7,785 nucleotides of DNA from Candidatus Fermentibacterota bacterium (GTDB taxonomy: Bacteria > JAFGKV01). This document shows, in pieces, positions 1 through 5,531 of the stretch. The notes under the pieces were generated by a model that worked only from the letters and a program-made list of their open reading frames with translations, had not been told where the DNA came from and did no database searches. The position numbers and the translations under genes are program-made. The stretch's first letter is position 1; each line of letters opens with the position of its first letter. Where the stretch lies: positions 1 to 7,785 of the forward strand of contig JAUXFG010000168.1 in assembly GCA_030620115.1 (NCBI GenBank), in the 5' to 3' direction.

Positions 1-156
1 TTCCACAGGACCCGAAGAAGCGCGGATAAGACTCTGAACTCTGCGTAGATCCGACATGACCTCCCCCAGCTGCCAAAGAGAACTACTGCTCCGCACAATA
101 TCACGAAATCGCCTCGGGATATTAGGACTGCCGCTTTGCGGAGTCAATGCCCGGAT
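1..156 (-). CDS. Doubtful minus-strand ORF running off the left edge
   Basis: This frame is open on the minus strand from a TGA at 157-159 to the window edge, about 52 codons. Possible starts are TTG at 147, GTG at 96 and ATG at 57. The ATG is preceded by a strong purine block, GGGGGAGG, but this ends only 2 bases before the ATG, which is too close for normal ribosome spacing. The translation includes the stretch FRDIVRSSSSLW followed by an amphipathic segment. It loosely recalls the start of a sigma-54 activator AAA+ region, but no Walker A motif is reached before the edge. It would be transcribed divergently from the tRNA gene. No function is assigned, and it may not be a gene. Confidence 0.2.
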   Translation of the reverse strand, partial: MRALTPQSGSPNIPRRFRDIVRSSSSLWQLGEVMSDLRRVQSLIRASSGPVE

Positions 157-195
157 TCAGCGGCCACAGGAGCATCTCCGTGAGGTGGGATGACC

Positions 196-223
196 TTGCG
201 TCACTACCCGATCCATGTAAATT
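196..223 (+). promoter_or_regulatory. Putative sigma-70-type promoter of tRNA-Glu
   Basis: A -35-like TTGCGT at 196-201 is followed after 16 bases by a -10-like TAAATT at 218-223. Transcription would start near 230, only a few bases before the mature tRNA 5' end at 237, as is common for single tRNA genes. Both boxes are imperfect matches to consensus, so the call rests mainly on position. Confidence 0.4.
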
Positions 224-236
224 AACCTGCCGGTTC

Positions 237-311
237 GTCCCCATCGTCCAGCGGTTAGGACTCCGGCTTTTCAAGCCGGTGACACGGGTTCGACTCCCGT
301 TGGGGATGCCA
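237..311 (+). tRNA. tRNA-Glu (anticodon UUC), CCA encoded
   Basis: The 75-nt sequence folds as a standard cloverleaf. The acceptor arm GTCCCCA pairs with TGGGGAT, with a G-U wobble at the first pair, followed by discriminator G and an encoded CCA at 309-311. The anticodon stem CCGGC/GCCGG encloses the 7-base loop TTTTCAA, giving anticodon TTC for glutamate. The T arm contains GGTTCGACTCC. The 3' CCA is genomically encoded. The gene stands alone and is followed 11 bases later by an intrinsic terminator. No integrase or repeated att-like copy of its 3' end was seen in the window. Confidence 0.97.
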
Positions 312-322
312 AGCATGGATTT

Positions 323-358
323 CGCCTCTCAGGATCTATTGGCCTGGGAGGCGTTTTT
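323..358 (+). terminator. Intrinsic terminator after tRNA-Glu
   Basis: An 11-bp stem (323-333 with 343-353, one G-U pair) closes a 9-base loop and is followed directly by five T residues at 354-358. This is a textbook rho-independent terminator for plus-strand transcription from the tRNA. In the opposite direction there is no U tract, so it would serve the convergent radical SAM gene (stop at 366) poorly, although the hairpin could still block read-through. Confidence 0.88.
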
Positions 359-365
359 CATGGAG

Positions 366-1331
366 TCAATGGTGATCGATCGTGTCCGTCACGGGAGCCC
401 AGAAAAAAACGCGCTCATTTGTCCTTCTCTGTTGTATCGCCCCCTCTTCAAGCAGTAGATCAAGGAGCTTGATTGCTTCATGTCGGTGTATCTCCATTGC
501 TCGAGATACATCCTCAACCGAGCATGGTCTCCGTGAGAGCATGGCGAGGATTCTCGTCTTCAGTAGGGAGGCCTGTTGCGTACTTCCTCCGGCAACCGAG
601 CATCTCTTGAAATCCGCGATGACTGCGGCATCAGGACCAAATCCGTGGGCAAAACGCTGGAGGGATCGGGCAGAACAGGGAGAGACAGAAGCAGATGGAT
701 GCGGTCGCACCGGGGTATTAATATCGACGTTGCCAGGGGCGAGCGTCTTCACCAACCTGGTGAGATAGCCCAATTCGGCGCCAGAATCATTCATCCCCTT
801 GATGATCATGACCTCCAATCTGACATCACCTCTGAACCGGCTTATGGCATTCATCAAACCAGTAGTCATCCGATGGAATGTCACGGCTTGACAAGGCTGA
901 TTCACTCGTTCGAATGTGACCTCGTCGCCCGCATCCAGCGAAGGCGCGAGGATGTCAACAGCCATGATGTCGGCCAGCACATCATCAAGAAAAAGCGTCC
1001 CCCCATTGGTGAGGAGAACCACCGGGATCTCGGTCAATTCCTTCAAGATCCGGATGAGCCGTCCAAGCCCGGCATAGAGGGTTGGCTCTCCGGAGCCTGC
1101 CAAGGTGATCACATCTGGGGATGGCCCTGTTGCAAGGGCAGCCCGCACATCACCAACAATCTCCTCAACGGGATAGAAAAGCCGTCGTGTGATGGTCTTC
1201 TCAGTGGTCCCGCCGAGCTGGCAGTAGATGCAGTCGTAGCTGCACACCTTGTGTGGAACCACATCAACGCCAAGTGAGAGCCCAAACCGCCTCGACGGAA
1301 CGGGTCCATACACACGAATACGGCGGCTCAT
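366..1331 (-). CDS. Radical SAM protein, TYW1-like COG0731 family, C-terminal winged helix
   Basis: This 321-residue protein has a radical SAM [4Fe-4S] motif CxxxCxxC at Cys30, Cys34 and Cys37, inside CSYDCIYCQLG. The family signature GPVPSRRFG at residues 9-17 precedes it. Residues 77-84 carry a GSGEPT motif of the SAM-binding type, and NTPVRP at 205-210 is also typical. These features match COG0731, the family that includes the archaeal wyosine enzyme Taw1; bacterial members have no settled function, so the substrate is unknown. Residues about 255-311 look like a winged helix-turn-helix, suggesting nucleic-acid contact. The ATG start is supported by the family's conserved N-terminus, although no clear ribosome site is visible. 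A 97-bp gap separates it from the upstream M42 peptidase gene. It converges on tRNA-Glu, which may be chance. Confidence 0.9.
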   Translation of the reverse strand: MSRRIRVYGPVPSRRFGLSLGVDVVPHKVCSYDCIYCQLGGTTEKTITRRLFYPVEEIVGDVRAALATGPSPDVITLAGSGEPTLYAGLGRLIRILKELTEIPVVLLTNGGTLFLDDVLADIMAVDILAPSLDAGDEVTFERVNQPCQAVTFHRMTTGLMNAISRFRGDVRLEVMIIKGMNDSGAELGYLTRLVKTLAPGNVDINTPVRPHPSASVSPCSARSLQRFAHGFGPDAAVIADFKRCSVAGGSTQQASLLKTRILAMLSRRPCSVEDVSRAMEIHRHEAIKLLDLLLEEGAIQQRRTNERVFFWAPVTDTIDHH

Positions 1332-1428
1332 ACGGTGCGATAGTCTCGATTATTCATGGACATCGGCGACAGGATGGAGCCCTTCTTCACTTCGCATCAG
1401 ATAGAGGAACCGCAAAGGACAAGGCCAT

Positions 1429-2550
1429 CTACAACGCCGTAAAACTCTCCACGGTCTTGGCGTCGAGTTTCTTGATCACCGCCACAAGCAGATTGATGAG
1501 GTTGTCCACATCCTCCAGGCTCAGAATACCGACGTGCGAGTGGATGTGACGGGTCGGAATTCCGAGGACTAGGCTGGGACATCCTGCATAGGCAAGGTGG
1601 ATGACGCCGGCATCAGTACCTCCGCGCCTCATGTGCGATAATTGATACGGAATATTTGCTTCCTCCGCCGTTGAGATCACGAGTTCCTTCAATGCCTGAT
1701 TGGGGACCATGCTCGCATCGAATGTGAGAATGCTGGGACCTTTGCCTGTCTTGACCAAAACCTTGTCCGGATCGATGCCGGGAATGTCCTGGGCTATATC
1801 CACGTCGAGAGTCAAACAGACATCCGGCTTCGTCAACCACGCGGCGGTTCTCGCACCACGCAGCCCAACCTCTTCCTGGACGGTTCCAGCACCCACAACC
1901 GTGTTGGGGTGCTCGATCCCGCCCTCGCTCAACCTCCGAACCACTTCAGCCGCTATGAGAACCCCGACCCGCTCATCAAAGGCCTTGCCCATGGCCAGGA
2001 TTGTCTCCCCCTTGCGCGCTCCTTCCTCAACAGTTGGTCTCTCAATCGTGCTGAAAGACGAATCGGGAACCACCGGATCGCCGATCCTGACTCCCATCTC
2101 CTGCGCTTCTTCTTTGGTCGAGGCTCCGATGTCGATATACATCTTTTCCTGCTTGACGACCTTATCACGCTCTTCCTGTGGCAGAATGTGCGGTGGTTTG
2201 GAGGCGACGATTCCAGGCAAGAGCCCCTTTGAGGTCCGCACCACTACGCGCTGGGCAAGCAGCACCTGGTCGAACCACCCTCCCACTGGGCTGAACATCA
2301 AGAAGCCCTCTTTGCTGATGCCGGCCACCAGGAAGCCAACCTCGTCCAGATGACCGGGGAGAAGCACCACGGGGCTTTCGCTCGATCCCTTCTTGGAGAA
2401 AAGCAAGGAGCCAAGCTTGTCCGTGGCCATCTTATCGCAGTACTGTTCCACATACCCTTTCAAGAGACGTGCGGGATCTCTCTCAAAGCCAGATGGGCCA
2501 AATGATTCGGAAAGCTGGCGAAAGAAATCTAAAGATTTGTCGTCGATCAT
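1429..2550 (-). CDS. M42 family metallopeptidase (glutamyl aminopeptidase / endoglucanase M-like)
   Basis: This 373-residue protein is a cytosolic dinuclear-metal aminopeptidase of the M42 family. Members form large tetrahedral dodecamers and trim peptides from the N-terminus; some were misnamed endoglucanase M. The expected ligand and catalytic positions are visible: His67 and Asp69 in GHLDEVGF, Asp192 in KAFDERVG, Glu226-Glu227 in TVQEEVGLRG, Asp249 in TLDVDIAQD, and His337 in TRHIHSHVG. RRGGTDAG at 308-315 is also typical. The length is usual for the family. The ATG start has an excellent ribosome site, AGGAGG at 2556-2561. There is no signal peptide. Substrate preference (Glu/Asp, Leu or Lys) cannot be read from sequence alone. 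A 257-bp gap lies upstream, so it may have its own promoter, though none stands out. Confidence 0.94.
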   Translation of the reverse strand: MIDDKSLDFFRQLSESFGPSGFERDPARLLKGYVEQYCDKMATDKLGSLLFSKKGSSESPVVLLPGHLDEVGFLVAGISKEGFLMFSPVGGWFDQVLLAQRVVVRTSKGLLPGIVASKPPHILPQEERDKVVKQEKMYIDIGASTKEEAQEMGVRIGDPVVPDSSFSTIERPTVEEGARKGETILAMGKAFDERVGVLIAAEVVRRLSEGGIEHPNTVVGAGTVQEEVGLRGARTAAWLTKPDVCLTLDVDIAQDIPGIDPDKVLVKTGKGPSILTFDASMVPNQALKELVISTAEEANIPYQLSHMRRGGTDAGVIHLAYAGCPSLVLGIPTRHIHSHVGILSLEDVDNLINLLVAVIKKLDAKTVESFTAL

Positions 2551-2555
2551 CTCAT

Positions 2556-2561
2556 CCTCCT
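2556..2561 (-). promoter_or_regulatory. Ribosome binding site of the M42 peptidase gene
   Basis: A perfect AGGAGG lies 5 bases before the ATG at 2550. It is one of the two strongest ribosome sites in the window and fixes the start. Confidence 0.85.
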
Positions 2562-2590
2562 CGAGAAGTCATGGTTTCACCACATTGCAT

Positions 2591-2800
2591 TCAATCCTGG
2601 GGTTTGCGCAGAAATAACTTCACATCTTGACATCCCATCTTCACCACATCTATTGGCCTCGCCTCGATCGCGAAATCCTCGATGTAGCTCTGGCTACGCC
2701 TCCGGTTTCGCTCCCTCGAGGAGACCAATTCTGCGGCAAATCTGTGCGCCAAAAATGCGAACTTATTCTTGCGCGAACCCTTGGACGGCAATTGCGCCAT
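2591..2800 (-). CDS. Doubtful 69-residue ORF in the gap between the TolB-like and M42 genes
   Basis: This ORF begins 7 bases after the stop of the TolB-like gene and ends 40 bases before the M42 start. It encodes a basic protein with a run of Arg and Ser near residues 29-38 (SSRERNRRRS) and a Cys at residue 57. There is no Shine-Dalgarno match before the ATG, and the middle of the ORF is a 66-bp nested palindrome, so the reading frame may simply be a repeat element that stays open by chance. I recognise no domain. If real, it could be expressed by read-through from the gene above it. Confidence 0.25.
   Translation of the reverse strand: MAQLPSKGSRKNKFAFLAHRFAAELVSSRERNRRRSQSYIEDFAIEARPIDVVKMGCQDVKLFLRKPQD
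2659..2724. repeat. 66-bp nested imperfect palindrome
   Basis: Three pairs of arms share one centre near 2691. The inner pair GTAGC/GCTAC (2684-2688, 2693-2697) closes a 4-base loop. The middle pair is GCGAAA/TTTCGC (2670-2675, 2706-2711). The outer pair, 2659-2667 with 2716-2724, matches at 8 of 9 positions. Symmetric 8-base internal loops separate the inner and middle stems. It has no U tract, so it is not a standard terminator. It resembles a REP-type palindrome or a miniature mobile element, or a structured leader upstream of the M42 gene. Confidence 0.6.
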
Positions 2801-2807
2801 CCAACAT

Positions 2808-3989
2808 TCAAGAAGAAGACAACTTCAATGGTGCCCAGGCAGGGCAATACACTTCATATTCTGTGGGCCAATTCTTGACCACTCTTCCCGCATGATCAAG
2901 CAAGAGGATCTTCCAGAACCCTCGCCCTCGTCGTAGACCATCGGTCACATTGGCGGCAATGTACTTGCCATCTGGAGACCATACCAGTCTTCCACGCCTC
3001 ATGGCCTTGGGCAACGGGATTTCTGTCACGCTGCCGGGGATATGAGGATCGGGCCAGATGAATATGGCCAATGGGAGCGGCCGTTCACGAAGTGCCGCCA
3101 GCTCACCTCGAGATGACCATATGCCTGAGACGAAACGGCCGCGATCTTCCCCTGCCAGAATCACGGGCCTGCTCACTTCAAGATCGATGGTTTCCAATCT
3201 CGCGCGTTTCCTCGTGCTCTGCTCGGCAGAGCTGTACACCAACGAAGCTGAATCGCGAGACCATCGAGCCTTGAATTCGGTCCGGTGATCAGAGGCCATC
3301 ACGACCTCCATTCGACCGGAATCAACATCTATGATTGCCAGGTCCCATTGCCGTTGCTCTTCCTGCCTGATCTGACACACCAGACGGCGTGAGTCGGGCG
3401 ACCATGCCGGCCGTATGAGACGGAAACCCATACGGCCATGCTCAGTGGGCGATCCAGTGAGAAGATCCCTGACAATGACACCCGTGCGCGTGCTGTCCCT
3501 CGATACATAGGCCAATTTCCTCCCATCGGGGGAAAGCGCATACCAGAGTTCTCCCGGAAGCGCCGGGCCATAGAGAGTATCCTCCCTGTCCGACTCCAGA
3601 TCAAGCCTGCAAATCATCACCCGCTTGTCTGGAAGCCCCCTGGCCTCGAAGTAGATCCAGCGATTCCCACCTCCCCAGGCGGGCCACATCTCCGCACGAT
3701 CCGGAGTATGGGTCAGCCTTCTGAGGAGTCGTCCCGCTCCATCGAGAAGCAAAAGATCAGAATCAAGGCCCTCAGAGGTCGAAACCACAATGCGGTATTC
3801 GCCCAGATCCGAGTGGCCGCCACAGCCCTGACCAAGAGCAAGGATGAGGAAGCAAAGCAGTATTCCTCCCGATCTCTCGCATGTCACATTCGCGACATGC
3901 AATGACCCCCGACCCTTTTTCAGTAGAGTGGCGAGCCATGCCCATACAAAAAAGGCTGCCACCCATCTGCCTGCTCCACGCTTCCTCAT
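2808..3989 (-). CDS. TolB-like (PD40) beta-propeller protein, membrane- or lipid-anchored
   Basis: This 393-residue protein has repeated TolB/PD40-type blades from about residue 60 to the end, each marked by a motif like WSPDG or a variant: MWPAWGGG, ALSPDGRK, PAWSPDSRR, ARWSRDSA, VWSPDGKY and CPAWAPL. Six or seven blades are likely. The family usually works outside the inner membrane as a protein-interaction propeller; this is not necessarily the Tol-Pal TolB itself, since no tolQRA or pal is nearby. The start is placed at the ATG whose first three bases overlap the coaC stop as ATGA, implying translational coupling; a TTG 12 bases upstream is the alternative. The N-terminus is odd: a hydrophobic stretch at 9-23 and a second at 43-55 ending in GQGC, with a possible but imperfect lipobox Cys56. 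The true mature start could be at the second segment. Confidence 0.85.
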   Translation of the reverse strand: MRKRGAGRWVAAFFVWAWLATLLKKGRGSLHVANVTCERSGGILLCFLILALGQGCGGHSDLGEYRIVVSTSEGLDSDLLLLDGAGRLLRRLTHTPDRAEMWPAWGGGNRWIYFEARGLPDKRVMICRLDLESDREDTLYGPALPGELWYALSPDGRKLAYVSRDSTRTGVIVRDLLTGSPTEHGRMGFRLIRPAWSPDSRRLVCQIRQEEQRQWDLAIIDVDSGRMEVVMASDHRTEFKARWSRDSASLVYSSAEQSTRKRARLETIDLEVSRPVILAGEDRGRFVSGIWSSRGELAALRERPLPLAIFIWPDPHIPGSVTEIPLPKAMRRGRLVWSPDGKYIAANVTDGLRRGRGFWKILLLDHAGRVVKNWPTEYEVYCPAWAPLKLSSS

Positions 3990-4561
3990 CGTGGAGCACA
4001 AAGCAGGCGGGCCACAATCTCCATAATACTCTCCGGCTCCACCATTCTTCCCGCGCCCACATCGCCGCAGGCCAGATCTCCTTCCTCGGGACCAATTATC
4101 TCGTGCCCAAAAGCCTTGAGCCGATCAACATTGGCTTGGACAAGAGGGTTGCGCCACATCTGATGATGCATGGCAGGAGCCAACAGTATCGGACACCTCA
4201 CTGCGAGACAGACACATGCCAGCAGATCATTTCCCATCCCCGCCGCCATGCGAGCGATAAAGTCCGCAGATGCGGGAGCGATTACGAGGGCATCAGCTGA
4301 CTCGGCAAGCATAAGATGCGGTGGTTGCCCATCTGGTGATGCTTCGAAAAGCTCGGTGTACACCCGAGCACCACTCAAGGAAGAAAATGTATGAACAGTC
4401 ACAAACCGGGCGCCTGCCTCGGTGAGGATGACTCTTACTCGAGCCCCGCCCTTGACGAGAAGTCGCGCCAAATGGGCGGCCTTGTAAGCCGCGATGCTTC
4501 CGGTCACGCCCAAGATGAGCTCTTTCCCTTCCACCCGCCATCGTCGGTTGTCAGTCGTCAT
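3986..4561 (-). CDS. coaC: Phosphopantothenoylcysteine decarboxylase, stand-alone
   Basis: This 191-residue HFCD-family flavoprotein decarboxylates 4'-phosphopantothenoylcysteine to 4'-phosphopantetheine using FMN, in the cytosol. It shows the N-terminal VTGSIAAYKA flavin-binding motif (about 18-27), His82 in PPHLMLA as the likely active-site histidine, the PAMHHQMW motif at 129-136, Cys165 in ACGDVG, and GRM at 171-173. The usual Asn of PxMNxxMW is His132 here. I recall the same change in actinobacterial CoaBC proteins, so it is not a sign of inactivity. The ATG at 4561 is chosen because the family's N-terminus starts there and a GGAG lies 6 bases upstream. An upstream in-frame ATG at 4672 would translate a dispersed repeat. 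The protein ends after the CoaC domain with no CoaB part, which is encoded upstream at 4835-5497. Confidence 0.93.
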   Translation of the reverse strand: MTTDNRRWRVEGKELILGVTGSIAAYKAAHLARLLVKGGARVRVILTEAGARFVTVHTFSSLSGARVYTELFEASPDGQPPHLMLAESADALVIAPASADFIARMAAGMGNDLLACVCLAVRCPILLAPAMHHQMWRNPLVQANVDRLKAFGHEIIGPEEGDLACGDVGAGRMVEPESIMEIVARLLCAPR

Positions 4562-4579
4562 TGCAGACTCCAGATTCTT

Positions 4580-4611
4580 CCCATTCCCGCATTCCAGCAT
4601 TCCGAAATTCC
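4580..4611. repeat. 8-bp tandem repeat, four units
   Basis: Four consecutive 8-base units share the core ATTCC (plus strand: CCCATTCC, CGCATTCC, AGCATTCC, GAAATTCC). They sit just upstream of the coaC start, in the repeat-rich spacer after coaB. Confidence 0.65.
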
Positions 4612-4628
4612 CCTCATCCTCCCCCCTC

Positions 4629-4729
4629 AGATTCTTCGGTCGCTTCGCTCTCTCAGAATGACACGTGTTCACGCAACCACTTATGCACTACCACTGTCAT
4701 TCTGAGCGTCTGCAAGGAGCGAAGAATCT
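4629..4729. repeat. Long inverted repeat of a dispersed intergenic type
   Basis: The outer arms AGATTCTTCG/CGAAGAATCT (4629-4638, 4720-4729) match over 10 bp. The inner arms CTCAGAATGAC/GTCATTCTGAG (4652-4662, 4696-4706) match over 11 bp. The arms are joined by less well paired GC-rich sequence, and a 33-base central region contains the palindrome ACACGTGT. From memory, this TCATTCTGAG...GAAGAATC pattern recurs in intergenic DNA of many environmental bacteria. A further direct copy of CAGATTCTTC lies at 4571-4580. Confidence 0.75.
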
Positions 4730-4749
4730 CTCCTTGCTCCATCATCTCA

Positions 4750-4763
4750 ACGCTGTACGCTGA
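4750..4763. repeat. Two tandem 7-bp units
   Basis: ACGCTGT is followed directly by ACGCTGA in the coaB-coaC spacer. It is short but adds to the repeat content of this gap. Confidence 0.4.
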
Positions 4764-4775
4764 ACACCATCTTCT

Positions 4776-4786
4776 CCCCCCCCCCC
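4776..4786. repeat. Homopolymer of 11 C (G on the coding strand)
   Basis: Eleven consecutive C residues on the plus strand are read as G11 in the coaB-coaC transcript, about 50 bases after the coaB stop. Tracts of this kind are prone to slippage and to sequencing error. It is not inside a gene, so a phase switch could only act through transcription or RNA structure. Confidence 0.85.
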
Positions 4787-4834
4787 ATCAACCCATTCCC
4801 AGATGCCCAGATTGACAGATCATAGATTCCTCCC

Positions 4835-5497
4835 TCATCCTCCATCCACCAGATTCCATAGGTAGGCCGCCAACTGTTCACGACCTGAGATCTCGGCAAT
4901 TATCCTCTCCGATCTGTCCACGATCAGACAACGGTAGTGATCTTTGCCGACCCATTCCTGGAGATTCGCCACCACCACCTCCGCATGGGTCCGCTTGCCA
5001 AGGAGGGCAGCTCGCCTTACCAGTTCAGATCGGTCGATCCCCCGTTCCAATTTGAACCCCACCAAACGCGCCCCCGGAAACATGGCGGGCAATAGGTCGA
5101 TTATCTTGGGTGTGGGGGAGAGCTCCACATGCCATGGAATCCCAGATGGTCGTTTCCCCTCGTCAACCATGTGGGGCGCATAATCCAAAACCGCCATTGC
5201 ATGGAAGATGACGGCAGGGCTTACTCGTGTCTCCACATCTTCCAGGGCGGGGATCAACTGGTCCAACCACGCAACTTGGGTCTGATTCACTATGCCGGAC
5301 CATGTGGACTCCACAGGCAGATCCGCGGTGAACGGCCCACGCAGTAGCTCGATCTGCCATCCCCTCTTTGCTCCCTCGGCTGCCAGTGCGACACCTAGTG
5401 CCCCGGTGGAGCTATTCATGATAAACCTGACTGCGTCCAATCGAACCCTGGTAGGGCCGGCCGTGATGATTGCCGCCTTGCAATGATCACTCGTCAT
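4835..5497 (-). CDS. coaB: Phosphopantothenate-cysteine ligase, stand-alone
   Basis: This 220-residue enzyme joins cysteine to 4'-phosphopantothenate with a nucleotide triphosphate, the step before CoaC. The N-terminal ITAGPTR (11-17), VRFIMNSSTGALG (23-35) with Asn28 in the acyl-nucleotide-binding position, AVLDYAP (102-108), Lys115 in EGKRPSG, SPTPKIID (127-134) and LVGFKLE (145-151) follow the DFP/CoaB fold. The TPKII and GFKLE forms resemble the single-domain ligases of streptococci more than the fused CoaBC, which usually reads NPDI and GFAAET. There is no CoaC domain. It begins 34 bases after the HEAT-J gene; a weak AGG lies before the ATG. Transcription order is coaB then coaC, the reverse of the domain order in fused CoaBC. 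Confidence 0.9.
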   Translation of the reverse strand: MTSDHCKAAIITAGPTRVRLDAVRFIMNSSTGALGVALAAEGAKRGWQIELLRGPFTADLPVESTWSGIVNQTQVAWLDQLIPALEDVETRVSPAVIFHAMAVLDYAPHMVDEGKRPSGIPWHVELSPTPKIIDLLPAMFPGARLVGFKLERGIDRSELVRRAALLGKRTHAEVVVANLQEWVGKDHYRCLIVDRSERIIAEISGREQLAAYLWNLVDGG

Positions 5498-5531
5498 GTG
5501 AGCCTACTGCAGCACGTGAGAGCCCAGCCAA

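Noticed and set aside
3-29. Possible C-terminus of a plus-strand gene at the left edge (eight codons ending in TAA)
   Set aside because: Eight residues are too few to tell from chance, and nothing else in the sequence supports it.
237-311. The tRNA gene as an integration site of a mobile element
   Set aside because: No integrase, no repeated copy of the tRNA 3' end and no change in gene character were seen in the window.
122-316. A 64-codon minus-strand ORF across the tRNA gene
   Set aside because: It overlaps the whole tRNA-Glu gene and part of its flank, and has no family resemblance.
576-1277. A long plus-strand ORF of 233 codons
   Set aside because: It lies wholly inside the radical SAM gene on the opposite strand, whose family motifs are clear. 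It is a shadow frame.
1332-1428. A promoter in the gap upstream of the radical SAM gene
   Set aside because: I looked for -35 and -10 pairs on the minus strand and found none with acceptable spacing.
1700-2353. A plus-strand ORF of 217 codons
   Set aside because: It is antisense to the M42 peptidase gene, has low-complexity Ser/Pro/Thr composition and no recognisable motif.
4129-4173. Loss of the catalytic Asn in the PxMNxxMW motif of CoaC (His132) as a sign of inactivity
   Set aside because: The other active-site positions are intact, and I recall a His at this place in actinobacterial CoaBC, so it is likely a natural variant.
4562-4672. N-terminal extension of coaC from an upstream in-frame ATG at 4672
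   Set aside because: The 37 extra residues translate the dispersed inverted repeat and the 8-bp tandem repeat and do not match the CoaC family, whose conserved N-terminus begins right after the ATG at 4561.
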